DNA of 64,000 bases from Bettongia penicillata ogilbyi (taxonomy: Eukaryota; Chordata; Mammalia; Diprotodontia; Potoroidae), in NCBI GenBank assembly GCA_023548195.1, contig JAJHZJ010000008.1:709999-773998 (forward strand). The letters are read 5' to 3'. Below, piece after piece: positions 11,198 through 21,835 of the stretch. Every line of letters starts with the position of its first letter. The first letter of the stretch is position 1. The notes beneath the pieces are model-generated. The model was not told where the DNA came from and ran no database searches. It saw only the letters and a list, made by a program, of their open reading frames with translations. Position numbers and translations under genes: made by a program.

Positions 11198-11494
11198 TTA
11201 ATGTTTGTACCTCCAGAACCTAGGTCAGTGCTGTGCAGTAATCATTCAAAAAGCATTTACTAAAATCCTACTGTGTTCCAGACACTATGGTAGGTGCTGA
11301 ATGTATAAATATAAAAGCAAGACTTTCTGCACACTGTCAAAGAAGTCTGTGATACCTCCCTCCAAAAAAAATTCCTGCTAAATGGACCTGCAGATATATC
11401 CTGAGCCCTGACTCTGGGGTTGAGAATAAGGGGGAAAATGTAAAAGATAGAATCTCTTCCTAAGGGGAATTTATAGGCTAGTAGGAAAGATGAG
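11198..11494 (+). repeat. Direct duplication, copy 1 (source copy)
   Basis: Matches 12457-12747 over its whole length with scattered substitutions and small indels. It includes antisense L2 pieces ('agcatttactaaaatcctac', 'gttccagacactatggtagg', 'gggaatttataggctagtag'). The L2-like sequence continues to the right past the copy (cgtaaacatagaag), which it does not do at copy 2. Copy 1 is therefore probably ancestral. Confidence 0.93.
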
Positions 11495-11589
11495 GCGTAA
11501 ACATAGAAGTCTTGCTTTTCATATAAACATATGAAAATTTATCAGGTTAGTAACAATAATAGTGATAGCAATTGTTAGGCTGCAGAGGG

Positions 11590-11805
11590 ACAACATGGTA
11601 TAATGCAGAGCTAATTAATTTGGTCACAGATGGCCTGACTCCAATCCTTGCCTCTCCTACTTATAAGCTGGGTGACTCTGGAGCACTTATTTAACTGCTG
11701 ACTGTCTTTCTACATCTTGAAAATGGGTTGACCACCTACCTACAGAGCTGTTGTAGGAAAAGTGCTTTGCAAACCATAAAGTTCTACATAAAAGTGAATC
11801 TTTCC
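11590..11805 (+). mobile_element. MIR SINE
   Basis: Order fits MIR: 'caacatggtataatgcag', 'ctgggtgactctggagcac', 'catcttgaaaatgggttgac', 'gagctgttgtaggaaaagtg', 'ctttgcaaaccataaagt'. Nearly full length. Confidence 0.75.
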
Positions 11806-12154
11806 TTTTTTTCTTTTCTTTTTTTTTACTGAACAATATGCTCTGTAACACATTTTGAGGTGATTTCCCCTAATTACCCCTCCAAAAAAAATTCTCATCC
11901 AGGAACTTACATTTTAAATGTCAAAAATCATCTGCTTCAGCTGGAAGTTGATGAAGACAAACTTAAAAATAAATAAATCAATCAAAAATTTCCTTTTTCA
12001 GCCCTCTGTCTGCCACAACAAAAGAGCTCTGGCTGCCATCTATCCGATGCTCTTTGCAATTATATCTTGTCAACATGGAAGGCTCTATTTAGCTGAACAG
12101 TTCAGTTCATTCTTGTGCTACAAATTATTCTCTTTCCATATTATTGCATTGAGA
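11806..12154. other. No gene or repeat recognised
   Basis: Begins with a T-rich run near 11803-11827; no element assigned. Confidence 0.4.
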
Positions 12155-12362
12155 AACCTCATGGGTGGTGTAGAGGACGCAGGCCTTAAAGTCGGAAAGA
12201 CCTGGTTTTAAACCTTGCTTTTGACACACATACTGGCCATGTGACCCTGCGTAAATCTCTTTTGGACAAAAAATTTTCAGTGCCCCAGGCAACAATTTAA
12301 AATGGCAAATGGCAGAGAAGTTGTGTATCTGCTTTATTAAAGGGGATTTCCTCACTGAGGAA
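12155..12362 (+). mobile_element. tRNA-type marsupial SINE
   Basis: Head 'gtgtagaggacgcaggcc', then 'ggccatgtgaccctgcg', 'gtgccccaggcaacaa', and the 3' part 'ggggatttcctcactgagg'. Same family as the copies at 6725 and 21545. Confidence 0.7.
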
Positions 12363-12447
12363 CTATTTTCACCAATGGATTTCAGAACAAAAATCCCATT
12401 ATGGATTTGGAGGACTGTGATCCCTTTGGGGAGAGAAACATGTAGAT

Positions 12448-12930
12448 CAGGGGTTCTTAATGTTTGTACCTCCAGAACCTAGGTCAGCGCTGTGTAGTAA
12501 TCATTCAAAAAGCATTTACTAAAATCCTACTATGTTCCAGACACTATGGTAGGTGCTGGATGTATAAATATAAAAGCAAGACTTCCTGCAAACTGTCAAA
12601 GTCTGTGATACCTCCCTCCAAAAAATTCCTGCTAAATGGACCTGCAGATATATCCTGAGCCCTGACTCTGGGGTTGAGAGTAAGGGGGAAAATGTAAAAG
12701 ATAGAATCTCTACCTAAGGGGAATTATAGGCTAGTAGGAAAGATGAAGAAAAGATTAAAAATCCATGGACCCATTTGATAGGCAGGTGAAGGCTATGAGC
12801 TGTTTCTCAGAATAATAGTTTTAAATATTTTAATGCAAGTTATAAAATGCAAATATATGTACACATATATAGTAAATTAAACATTGAAATTAAGATTAAA
12901 TTTCAAGTTAAAAAGTAAGTATATATTAAA
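12448..12930 (+). mobile_element. hAT-like transposon interrupted by duplication copy 2
   Basis: The left tip CAGGGGTTCTTAA lies at 12448-12460. The element then resumes at about 12760 with 'ccatggacccatttgatagg' and 'tctcagaataatagttttaa'. In related copies (18817-18960 and, inverted, 39133-39362) these blocks are close together. The right end fades into AT-rich sequence and is not defined. Confidence 0.65.
12457..12747 (+). repeat. Direct duplication, copy 2 (inserted copy)
   Basis: Second copy of 11198-11494, about 1.26 kb downstream in the same orientation. It starts at a TTAA shared by both junctions and ends in an A-rich stretch (gaagaaaagattaaaa). It splits a hAT element, so it is the daughter. 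No target duplication was seen. Template switching or retrotransposition of a local transcript are both possible. Confidence 0.93.
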
Positions 12931-13244
12931 TTAAATATTATATATATATTATAAATATATGTGATTATAAACAATGCATAGGTCCTTTGAAATCTCTCTA
13001 CTTATGCCTTTCAGGACTGTTGTCCCTGGGATAAGAGCTCCTGCTACTGACATGATACCCAAGTCACCCTATCTCGCACATTGGCTTTCAGGTCTGCTGT
13101 ACTCTGTAGGGTAGCACCCTCTCAAAATCATAACTCATAAGCCCTCACCAGGATATTTAGTTTTACAGACCAGTTAAAGAACACATTAGTTCAAAACAAA
13201 ATACCTTTAGTCAAATAGCACAGGAAATGGGAATGGGGAGAGAA
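12931..13244. other. AT-rich tract then unassigned sequence
   Basis: TA-rich at 12930-12965, then mixed sequence without a recognised element. Confidence 0.45.
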
Positions 13245-13500
13245 GGGAATAAGCATTTATATAGTGGTCACTTTCTACTAGCCACTGTAGTTAATGCTAT
13301 TTACAAATATCTCATTTACTCTTCACAAAACCCTATTAAAGTAAGTGCTGTTATTGTCACTATTTTACAGTTAAGGAAACTGAGGCAAACAGGGGTTAAA
13401 TGACTTGCCTAGGGTCATACAACTAGTAAGTATCTGAGGCTAGATCCAAAGTCCTGACTACAGACCCAGCATTCTATCCTCTGCACCCTCTTGACTGCCA
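13245..13500 (-). mobile_element. MIR/MIR3-type SINE, antisense
   Basis: Plus strand: 'aagcatttatatagtggtca', 'atctcatttactcttcacaa', 'ttttacagttaaggaaactg', 'aggcaaacaggggttaaatg', 'acttgcctagggtcatacaa'. Near full length and complementary to the MIR core. Confidence 0.82.
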
Positions 13501-13894
13501 TATGAAGTAACAATAAGAATGCCCCTGTTCATTCATGGATTACCCTCTCCCACAGGGTAACTCATGAAAGCCTACACTCATAGCATTCTCATAACTAGAG
13601 AATGTGCATGGAAGACACATAAGGATTGGAAAGAAAGACTACTTCATGTTTGTAGACTGAAGCAAAAGCTGTGGGGAAAGGTGAAGAAGAAGAGAGATCA
13701 TGAGTTGTGAGGGAGGAAAGAAGTTAGGAAAGCACCTATACATTCCATACCCTCCATCTTCTCAGATACATAGAATGCACTGACATCTACTGTGAGGGAA
13801 GAGGGTTGAGTGGAGATAAGAATGACCAGGACATACACTTGACTAGGGCAACCCAACATCTTCTGGCCATTTCATCATGCATCTCTCTAATGGT
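13501..13894. other. No gene or repeat recognised
   Basis: Unassigned sequence between the antisense MIR and a composite SINE. Confidence 0.4.
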
Positions 13895-14168
13895 ATCTCC
13901 TATGAGTGGACCCGAGTTCAAATCTCACCTCAGACACTTGACACTCACTAGCCGTGTGACCTTGGGCAAGTCACTTAACCCCAATTGCCTCATCCTGGGT
14001 CATCTCCAGTCATCCTGATGAATATCTGGTCACTGGATTCAGATGACTCTGGAGGAGAAGTGAGGCTGGTGACCTGCACAGGCTCCCTCACTCAAGACAA
14101 AGTCAAGTGCAAGTGATATCATCATTTCTCCGATGGCATGGTCTTCTTTGGCGATGGAGGATGAGCAC
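13895..14168 (+). mobile_element. Composite SINE: tRNA-type head with RTE-type tail
   Basis: The head region reads 'cccgagttcaaatctcacct', 'agccgtgtgaccttgggcaa', 'gtcacttaaccccaattgcc'. It joins the RTE-type tail 'gggtcatctccagtcatcct', 'gtgaggctggtgacctgcac', 'agtcaagtgcaagtgatatc', ending 'gatggaggatgagcaca'. This is the sense version of the antisense tails at 5515, 6038 and 41525. Confidence 0.82.
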
Positions 14169-14780
14169 ATATCTCCTCTGAGCTCTCCACTGTCAGGCAT
14201 CCCCTTCCCTGCTGGGCATCATACTTCCTCTGTCTGTGTCTCTTGTTTGTGAGTTGCTCCCTGCTGCCAAGGTCAGCTTCTTGCTCTCTTCCTACTGTCT
14301 ACTAAGATGCAATGACTAAAAACATCTTCCTAACAAGGGCTGGCCGGGAGTTTTTAATCTAAAGTACCAAACCTAGCTCAGGGCAGGGAGATAGGGGGGA
14401 AATCTATCTGAATGCCCAGAGTAAAGGATGTCTCTTCTTTTGATTACTTCTGTTTGATGCAAATTTGAAGTCAGCTTTTTGAGACAACTACAGGATCAGG
14501 CTTAGGTTAGAAAATTCCTTGTAATTCCTGTTTAATACTTTGAGGAGGATCCTTTATCATCATAACTATAGCAAGGACTCTCCCACCACCTCTCCCCCCC
14601 CAAAAAAAGAAAAGAACAAAAAGAACAAAAATCAAGAAGGAAGGAAGTGAGCATAGGCTTCCTGCGTAACTCCACAAATTGTCTGTAATTGGCATGTAAG
14701 TGAAATGGAATTAACAAAAAAAGCTAAGTGAAGAATGCAGGGCCATTCTCCTTCATGATTCTGATCTATATTCATACATC
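14169..14780. other. No gene or repeat recognised
   Basis: Mixed sequence with a short C-run/A-run near 14590-14620; no element assigned. Confidence 0.4.
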
Positions 14781-14912
14781 ATTCTGTCTGTCTGTCCTGT
14801 CCCCATCTCTGTCTCCTTGGCTCTCTGTGTCTGTCTGTCTCTCTGTCTGACTCTGTTCTGTCTCTATAGCTATCTCTCTATCTAGTCTCTCTGTCTTTCT
14901 CTTTGCCTCTCT
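14781..14912. repeat. Pyrimidine-rich (TCTG/TCTC)n low complexity
   Basis: Degenerate TCTG, CTCT and TCTA units over about 130 bp. The opposite-strand open frame rich in Arg, Glu and Asp is an artefact of this composition. Confidence 0.9.
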
Positions 14913-15009
14913 TCTGTATCCTCCCACTTCTATGTTTTCTATAAGAACTGCATGGAAAGAGCACCTTCCTTTTCTGCACCTAATTCTGAACTGTGGCAAG
15001 CTAATTGGA

Positions 15010-15470
15010 ATTTAAAAGAACGATCAAGTTGTCTTATCCCCACTCAGCCCTTACTGTTGTTCAGCAACCTCTTTATCCATCACTGATTGACTCCCCATCA
15101 CATTATTCACTGTTAGTGGTTCCAAACATCCTTTCTCCTCATACACCCAACTCTCTACCACCAGCCCCTCTTACCTGCCAGAAGATAATAATGTCTCCTG
15201 TTTTACTTGGAAGATTGGGGCTATTGTATGAATAATTCCCTGCCATCTTTCCTCATAAACTTCCTACCTCTTCACCTTTCCCATTTATTTTTGCTTTAGC
15301 TTTAGGACTTAAAGTAGCCAGTCCCTCTATTAGTGGCCTGTCCTCATATATATCTTCTTAGGTAGTTTATGTCATAAAGCATTTACCCTTTCACCCTCAT
15401 CTTCAGTTTCTCCTTACTTCTAGGACCTTCCCCATTGCTTACAACCATGCTTAGGACTTCTCTATCCTTA
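15010..15470 (+). mobile_element. Possible L2 LINE fragment
   Basis: Pyrimidine-rich sense sequence with a block (15398-15450: 'cctcatcttcagtttctcct', 'cattgcttacaaccatgctt') that resembles 22620-22675 and the L2 ORF2 region. Diverged; weak call. Confidence 0.45.
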
Positions 15471-15477
15471 TAATCTG

Positions 15478-15690
15478 TGCAGCTAGGTGTATAATAGATA
15501 AAACACAGGGTCTGGAATCAGGAAGTTCTGAGTTCAAGTCCAGCCTCAGATACCTAGTAGCTGTCTGTTTCTTCATCTGTAAAATGAGCTGGAGAAGGAA
15601 ATGGCACACCACTCTAGTATCTTTGCCAAGAAAATCCTCAATAGGGTCAGAAAGAGTGAAACATGACTGAAAGGACTGAAGGATAAGAAT
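15478..15690 (+). mobile_element. WSINE-type SINE
   Basis: Order: 'gcagctaggtgtataataga', 'gagttcaagtccagcctcag', 'cttcatctgtaaaatgagct', 'ggagaaggaaatggcacacc', 'tatctttgccaagaaaatcc', 'aaagagtgaaacatgactga'. Carries a short internal deletion around the expected 'gtgaccctgggcaag' block. Confidence 0.88.
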
Positions 15691-16095
15691 CCTTAAAACC
15701 AAACAAAAGCCAAAAATCAGGTGCAAATGATAGTCCTGAAAATTTTAACATTTGGTTTTCTGGAGCCAAATATGAGCTGGCTTCAGCATGCCAGCTAGCT
15801 AGAGCACAAGTACTTTAAGAGTTCAGGTGTGAAGATGAGAGAAAGTGAGATGGATTGTAGATATCCTTCATGACTCTACAATTTGGAAATTGAGACACAG
15901 AGAACTCTGGTCTTCCTCTAACATAAAATAAGTACATTTCCTCTAAACTCCTATCTATTCCATTTCACATTTCTGGGATATCATACTGACTATAGGGATC
16001 AGTTCATTGTTTTCATTTGTTTTATCGGAGAAATATGACATCTTCCTCTATTCATCTCTTGCCTTAATGAACATCACCAGAGTTCCATTTTGTTG
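15691..16095. other. No gene or repeat recognised
   Basis: Unassigned sequence before the GA-rich array. Confidence 0.4.
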
Positions 16096-16136
16096 AGAGA
16101 CAGAGACAGAGAGAGAGAGAGGAGAGAGAGAGAGAC

Positions 16137-16192
<56 letters not shown>

Positions 16193-16263
16193 CAGAGAGA
16201 GAGAGAGACAGAGAGACAGAGAGACAGAGACAGAGACAGAGACAGAGAGACAGAGAGAAAGAC

Positions 16264-16320
<57 letters not shown>
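16096..16320. repeat. (GA)n / (CAGA)n purine microsatellite
   Basis: About 225 bp built almost only of GA with CAGA and GGAGA interruptions. The strand asymmetry (pure purine on plus) can favour triplex or slipped structures. The three overlapping open frames here (Arg/Glu-rich on plus, Ser/Leu-rich on minus) are composition artefacts. Confidence 0.97.
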
Positions 16321-16322
<2 letters not shown>

Positions 16323-16940
16323 TAACATTGAATGAGTGGTTCCTTGTCTCATAATTCTTATGGTCTTAAAATGAAATCTTTCCCAACAGGTTAAAGGCTA
16401 CAGAGACAGTTTCACTTTAGTCCTGATTATACAGAAATTGAACCCTCCCCCCTTTGCAATTTTCCTTCCTTACTAATGGCATGTTGATCATACAAAGAGA
16501 AGTACACTAGCGAACAGACTTGACTCAGCTGTTCTCATTTCAGCCAGGTGGTAAAAGGAAAACTAATGTGCTTACCTGTGAAATCAGATTGCCTATAAAT
16601 CAAAAGAGGTCAAGTCATGTCCACCAGATGGAGGGTTTAAAATTTTAACGTGTGAGTTATGAAATAATGAATTACTCTTGAAGAAATTTTCATAAAGTTC
16701 AATTATTTTGGTATCTTTTGGGATCTGTGGAAATAAAGAAAGAAGGTGCTATAAGGGAAAAAATAAAGAATTTAGGTTTTCATTTCATTTCACTTTGGCA
16801 TTTATTCACAAAAAATCAGGTTCTGACCCACTCACTTACAACAATCCAAATAATTATTTACTATGACAGCTCACATGGAGAACTGTCATTTCCCTACTAT
16901 GTCTGTATGACTTCACTGAGTCCAGTACTGGATTTAGGCT
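16321..16940. other. No gene or repeat recognised
   Basis: No recognised transposon; moderately AT-rich unique-looking sequence. Confidence 0.4.
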
Positions 16941-18540
16941 AATATTAATTGAATTTATTTGTAGAACATATCTATCTTTTAAGGTCCAGTTTGTCTAAGT
17001 TCTTGGTCTGTTCTCCTTTGTGCTGTTATTTTGTCATCACTGAAACATCATCAGAAAAACAGGTACCAGGTATAGAGAGGGGGAAAAAAAGGAACCAAAT
17101 TACAGTTGGTTCTCTATTTTAGCAGTTGTAATGAATAGTCTGTTAAAGGAGAATGCTGAAGCTACTTCCTAAAATGGAACTTGGGACTACCTGTGGCTTT
17201 CATTTATGCATATGCAGATACCTAAGCTGCCTGAATGGACAGATTTTTGCATGGATGTTACGTAGGATGGAGAGCACAGTTGCTGCCCAACCTGAAACAA
17301 TCCATGAGTGACAAAAGGTATTATCAAGAATGTTTACTCATCCATATGCATGAGAAAGGTACCAGTAAGAAATAAATGGTTTGAGATCATTTTAAAGGTT
17401 CATTCCAACTGGGGATTTTGAATATCTTCTTCAATCACTTGGTCTTTTAGCTATAAAACTCCATGGTGTACTTGTCTCTCAACACCCTTTGCAGAGAAGT
17501 GTGAAAATTTAAATAATAACACATGTTTCGTTCCTGGCATGCTGGGAGAATTTAGTTGTTCCTTATTTGCATCTCCATTGCTACCTGATTAGCTTAACAA
17601 TTGGCTCCAGTAAGGTTTCCAGCAGGGGGCATGACATTTTGGGTGAGGGGACATTTTGGTAACTGGACTATTCAATATGCAGATCCCCCTTAGGTCTTCT
17701 GCTTGGTGCTCTGCTTTCCCCATCTGGAGTCCTGGGCCGTTATTAAAATGACCACCATTACCTTCTATAGATTAAAATATTAATTCTTCCTCTGTTATGA
17801 TTCTTCCTTTACTTATAGCTTCCCAACTCTTTTGCATATAAAAGGGAAACTGTTTGAAAACTCCTAAACTTTTTTTTAATGAAAAAAAATTAAATCACAG
17901 TGATGGATATTCTTAATGGAAAGGAATGAAATAATATATACCTTTAACTTTCTTTAGTAAAGTGGCTTTTAATGAGAACAATGAAAGTGTGAGTTCTGAT
18001 GCTATGTGTAACTTCTATTTTGACACAGTCATTTGACTTGAATCCATTTAATTGTATGTACCCGTAAGGGATAAAGGATGAGGCTAAAAATCATCGTTTC
18101 TCCAAGCTCTGCTTTTAGTTACATTATGAAGTGAAGGTGAATTTTTATTTTAATTTGCTTTGTAGGATCATTATGTTTCTTCAGATTGAAAGATTTGAAG
18201 GCATGCCATTTTCTTCCCTCTAATCTTATTTTAAATATTAAAGAAAACTCAAATTTCAAACCAGGACATTATAAGTTGTCTTTAAAGCAAATATGAGGAC
18301 ACTATTTAAAATGCAGGAACCAAGCACTCTATTAGAAATTGGGAAAGACTCTCCCAGTGAAAACAAATTATTAAATTTCTGAGTTTTTTTTAAACAATTT
18401 GCTATTATTTTGACATAGAATTTTAACCTTAATTTTTTTATGGAATGTTATTTTTAAAATAGAATTTATTATTTTTAATGCCACATTTGGGTTAGATTGT
18501 ATGGGAATGAAACTGTGACAAAACTCAATTTAGTTGGGAG
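16941..18540. other. Repeat-poor island, candidate conserved non-coding sequence
   Basis: About 1.6 kb in which no interspersed repeat was recognised, unusual for this window. The part from 17500 to 17760 contains an octamer-like TTATTTGCAT at 17563-17572, 'gcatgctgggagaattta' and a CTCF-like core. No credible open frame. Regulatory use is inference from the lack of repeats and motif content. Confidence 0.3.
17617..17631 (+). promoter_or_regulatory. CTCF-like motif (candidate)
   Basis: TTCCAGCAGGGGGCA includes CCAGCAGGGGGCA, which fits the CTCF core CCASYAGRKGGCR with no mismatch until the final position (T for S). It lies in the repeat-poor island, on the opposite strand to the motif at 518-532. 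Confidence 0.4.
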
Positions 18541-18816
18541 GAGAGAGACCCCAAACTAAAAATACCCCGGATCCAACCTTTTCAAAATTCTGACACATTA
18601 CTCTCCTTTATGTGGCTTACATTCCTTGTATACAACATTCAATCTCCTATCTTCATGCCTTTGTACTGGTTGTCCTCAATGTTATAAAAACTCTCCTTGT
18701 TCACCTCAACTTAGAACCTCTTCCTTCAAATCGGGGCTTAAGTGCCATGTCCTCTATTTAGTTCTTCTATGAGCTGCTCTCTCAGCTCATAATATTCTCA
18801 GAAATTACATTAAACT

Positions 18817-18960
18817 GAGAATTCTTAATTTGTTTTGTGATATAGTATAGACCTCAGAATGCTTTAAAATACCTAAAATAAAACACACAGAATGCAAAAG
18901 TAAAGCAATAATATTGATTTGTATGATACAATATTTTTACATACTCCAGTATGTATAATT
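18817..18960 (+). mobile_element. hAT-like transposon fragment inside L2
   Basis: Starts 'gagaattcttaatttg', continues 'tttgttttgtgatatag', 'gacctcagaatgctttaaaa' and 'tacctaaaataaaacacac'. It is the same family as 39133-39362 and the split copy at 12448. Confidence 0.6.
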
Positions 18961-19140
18961 ATACATGTATGAAACACATAATATATGTGTATATATGTAT
19001 ACATACATCTATATAATAAGCTCACACATTCTGAGTTAACTTATTTCACATTATTTTCATTTACATGTCATATTTATTTGTACATATATTTATATGTTAT
19101 ATACAATATGTTATAATATATGTATATATATTTATAGCTT
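18961..19140. repeat. TA/TG-rich low complexity
   Basis: Runs of TATATGTGTATATATG type, including 'gtatatatgtatacatacat'. Confidence 0.8.
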
Positions 19141-19275
19141 GTATAAATGGTGTTTTTCCTCAAGGAATGGAAACTCCCTGAGAAGAAGGGATGTTTTGTT
19201 CTTGTCTTTATATCCTCAATGCCTTGAACAAAATAGGTGATATATAAAAGCTCAACTGAAGGACTGATGGTGTAT

Positions 19276-19970
19276 TGGATAAATAAATTACAGGATTTTA
19301 ATATTTATTATTTTAGTTTAGCTCCAGGTATGTCATAGGCATAATCTGAAGTACACACACATAAGTAGACATGAAGATAAAATTTCAACATTCCTTTAAA
19401 GTATCTGAAAACTCTGAGCCAAGAATTTGTGGTTCAGGACTGCAAAGCACCAAGTAAGACCACTTAGATGTTTCCTGCAACCTTCCAGGCAAAAGTGAGC
19501 ATAGAGAAAAGTACCTGCACACATACCTCATTCCTTCATTTTTTTTTTTTAATTTTTGGTGTTCCATGTGGAGCTGGAAGAAAGATTTTTATAAACACTG
19601 AAACTGTGAAAATAAAAGGTACAGTTCTCTTTTCTTTCTTTCTATGCCTCATTGGCCTTTCCTTGTGTGGAAGGCTCTTTGATGTCAGTGGGAGTACTAT
19701 GGGGTAAAAGCAGAAATTACAATCTGGCACAATATTTCTCTCCTTGAAGATCTGGCCTTTTTCCAGTATAAAAACAGTAGTGAAGTGTCTGGTGTCTTTC
19801 TTAATATCAAGTCAGTGAGTGACTGTTTTATTTACTTGTAACATTATCAACCACTCTGTGAGGGTCTAGGAAAAAGGACAGAGTGGATTTTTAGTGTCTA
19901 TTCCTCCTGTAACAAGGAAGTACAAACTGAAATATTTTAAAGGTTCTTTCTTTATAGTTTTCTGTCACCC
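19276..19970. other. No gene or repeat recognised
   Basis: Overlapping short open frames on both strands around 19385-19730 have no recognised product. Confidence 0.4.
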
Positions 19971-20075
19971 TGAATATATAACTATATTATATATTTATAT
20001 CAATATTGTATAATACTATATAATAATAATGTAATGTTTTATTATATATGTATTTATAAGATATATATATACACA
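19971..20075. repeat. TA-rich low complexity
   Basis: Imperfect TA/TAT runs with local self-complementarity. Confidence 0.85.
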
Positions 20076-20559
20076 TATTACAAACTATCCCTGTTCCTCC
20101 AAATTTTCAATATCATCTACATGATCACTTTTGTTAAGTTCCATAGATGGAATATGTATTGACTTAAGTAGAAGATGGTTATATGAAGAAATTTAATGAT
20201 TAAGAAATTCAACATTTTATTTAAGATTAGAGCACAAGAGTTCTTATCATAGACAATGAAGGGAATTAAGTTGAATTGTAGGGATAGCCTACCATAGGCT
20301 TTGTAGGGATAGCATAACCATAGGTACTAATCCCCCAAACCCTATAAAAGTGGTAGGGAAGACAACAAAGTAGAAGCGGAATGGGAAACTGATGAATGGA
20401 GATATGATCCCTAGTAAATAAGAACTGGGTGATGTGTAATAACAATGGCATTTGAAAGTGGATTCTGTAACTTAGTTTCTGTTTTGAGAATTCGGTATCT
20501 CAATCAGTGTATTTGCTACATCGATGCAATGGGTTAAGACATTAACTTATATGTTGTTA
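20076..20559. other. No clear feature; short local duplication
   Basis: The string 'tagggatagc' occurs at 20280-20289 and again at 20303-20312. Nothing else assigned. Confidence 0.4.
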
Positions 20560-20765
20560 TAATAATAACTCACATGTATTTTTAAGGTCCTGTGAGGTAG
20601 TATCAAAAGTGTCCTTATTCCCATTTCATAAAAGGGAAAATGGATATTCAAGGAAGTGACTTGGATTGCTTAGAGTTATACAACTAGCTAGGAAGAAAGG
20701 CAGGAATCAAACTCAGGCTTTCTGACTTTGGCTCCAAAGCTCTTTCCACCAAACCAGCTACAATT
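20560..20765 (-). mobile_element. MIR/MIR3-type SINE, antisense
   Basis: Plus strand: 'ctcacatgtatttttaaggt', 'ttattcccatttcataaaag', 'gttatacaactagctaggaa', 'ggcaggaatcaaactcagg', 'ctccaaagctctttccacca'. Complementary to MIR along its length. Confidence 0.78.
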
Positions 20766-21544
20766 CTGTTGCTTCTTGTCTTGGTTCCGAATGTTAGTAT
20801 TTTACGCCAGACCCATGATCCCATTTTCTCAGGCTTGTGAAGACATTCAATTGATCTAGGTTCTCACATCACTGGGATAAACTATTGGTGGTAGTATTAG
20901 ACCTATATAGAGCTCTTTAGATGCTTTTGCTTTCTATAGGGGTTACTAGACCTCGATAAGAACAAAAAAAAAATGAGCTGTGTGAATGCGTTCCTTACTC
21001 TAAGTGATTCAATCAAGAATTTCTGCATGATATAGCATGAATCAAGGAGTACATCCTCCATAGGTAATGCCAGCTTCATATTTGTTGAATTCTGCTCTGA
21101 AGTGATTGAGGGATCTCAAAGGAATAAATAGTATGACCACTGTCACTGTAGCTACACATGGCAGGTATTAAAATCCTTTCCTTTTCAATGCTGGGGCAGA
21201 ATATAGAGTGGAGATTTTTCTTTTCCTCAAAAATTAATGCTCCTATCCCCACCAACATCTCAAAATTAACCCTTGATAAAATCCTTTTGTCATACTTGTT
21301 AAATATACCCACCCAAGTCACTGGTTTGCTTTCCGTCCTTGTGAACTAAAAATAAGTTTTTCCCCCACTCCAGGGAAATCACCATAAAAGTATAGAAATA
21401 ATACTCCTTACCAACATTTTTCTTCTGAAATAATACAACTGACTATGATTTCATGAGGGTGATAAGGTGAAAAGTAACGTAAGCTTTTTTCACATAGACT
21501 TGAAGTACAGAATTATCTCACATATTATTGGTTGTTCAGTGAGA
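20766..21544. other. No gene or repeat recognised
   Basis: Overlapping 63- and 81-codon frames at 21076-21349 on opposite strands have no recognisable domain. Confidence 0.4.
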
Positions 21545-21715
21545 GTCAGTAGATAATGAGCATGCCAGTGTCAAGAACTGGATTCAAGTCTAGCCTGTGA
21601 CACACAGTAACTGTATGACAAATGCCAGGACACTTAACCTCTCATTGCCTCAGGCAACTCATTTAGACTATAAATTACAGAGGAACTATTGGACTGAATT
21701 GGTGGAAGCTCATAG
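21545..21715 (+). mobile_element. tRNA-type marsupial SINE
   Basis: 'actggattcaagtctagcct', 'gtgacacacagtaactgtat', 'ccaggacacttaacctctca', 'ttgcctcaggcaactcattt', 'agactataaattacagag'. Same family as 6725 and 12155. Confidence 0.72.
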
Positions 21716-21835
21716 ATCTAGTGTTTTAAAGGACCTCAGAGTCCATGTAATCCAGCCTCCTCCTTTTAAAGATAAATAAATCAAGGCCAAGGGAGATTGT
21801 TACTTGACCAAGGTCATATAGGTAAATAACAAAGG
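21716..21835 (-). mobile_element. MIR-like fragment, antisense
   Basis: 'gtccatgtaatccagcctcc', 'ttttaaagataaataaatca', 'tgaccaaggtcatataggta' match the reverse complement of a MIR-type core. Confidence 0.65.

Larger units (their letters stand above)
18560..19275 (+). mobile_element. L2 LINE 3' half, interrupted
   Basis: The 5' piece 18560-18800 carries 'cttcaaatcggggcttaagt' and 'gccatgtcctctatttagtt', matching the end of L2 ORF2. The 3' piece after about 19020 carries 'ctccctgagaagaagggatg' and 'ataggtgatatataaaagctc'. A hAT fragment and TA-rich sequence lie between. Confidence 0.65.

Noticed and set aside
16048..16352. Ser/Leu and Arg/Glu repeat proteins
   Set aside because: Both strands of the GA array are open in several frames; this is a composition artefact.
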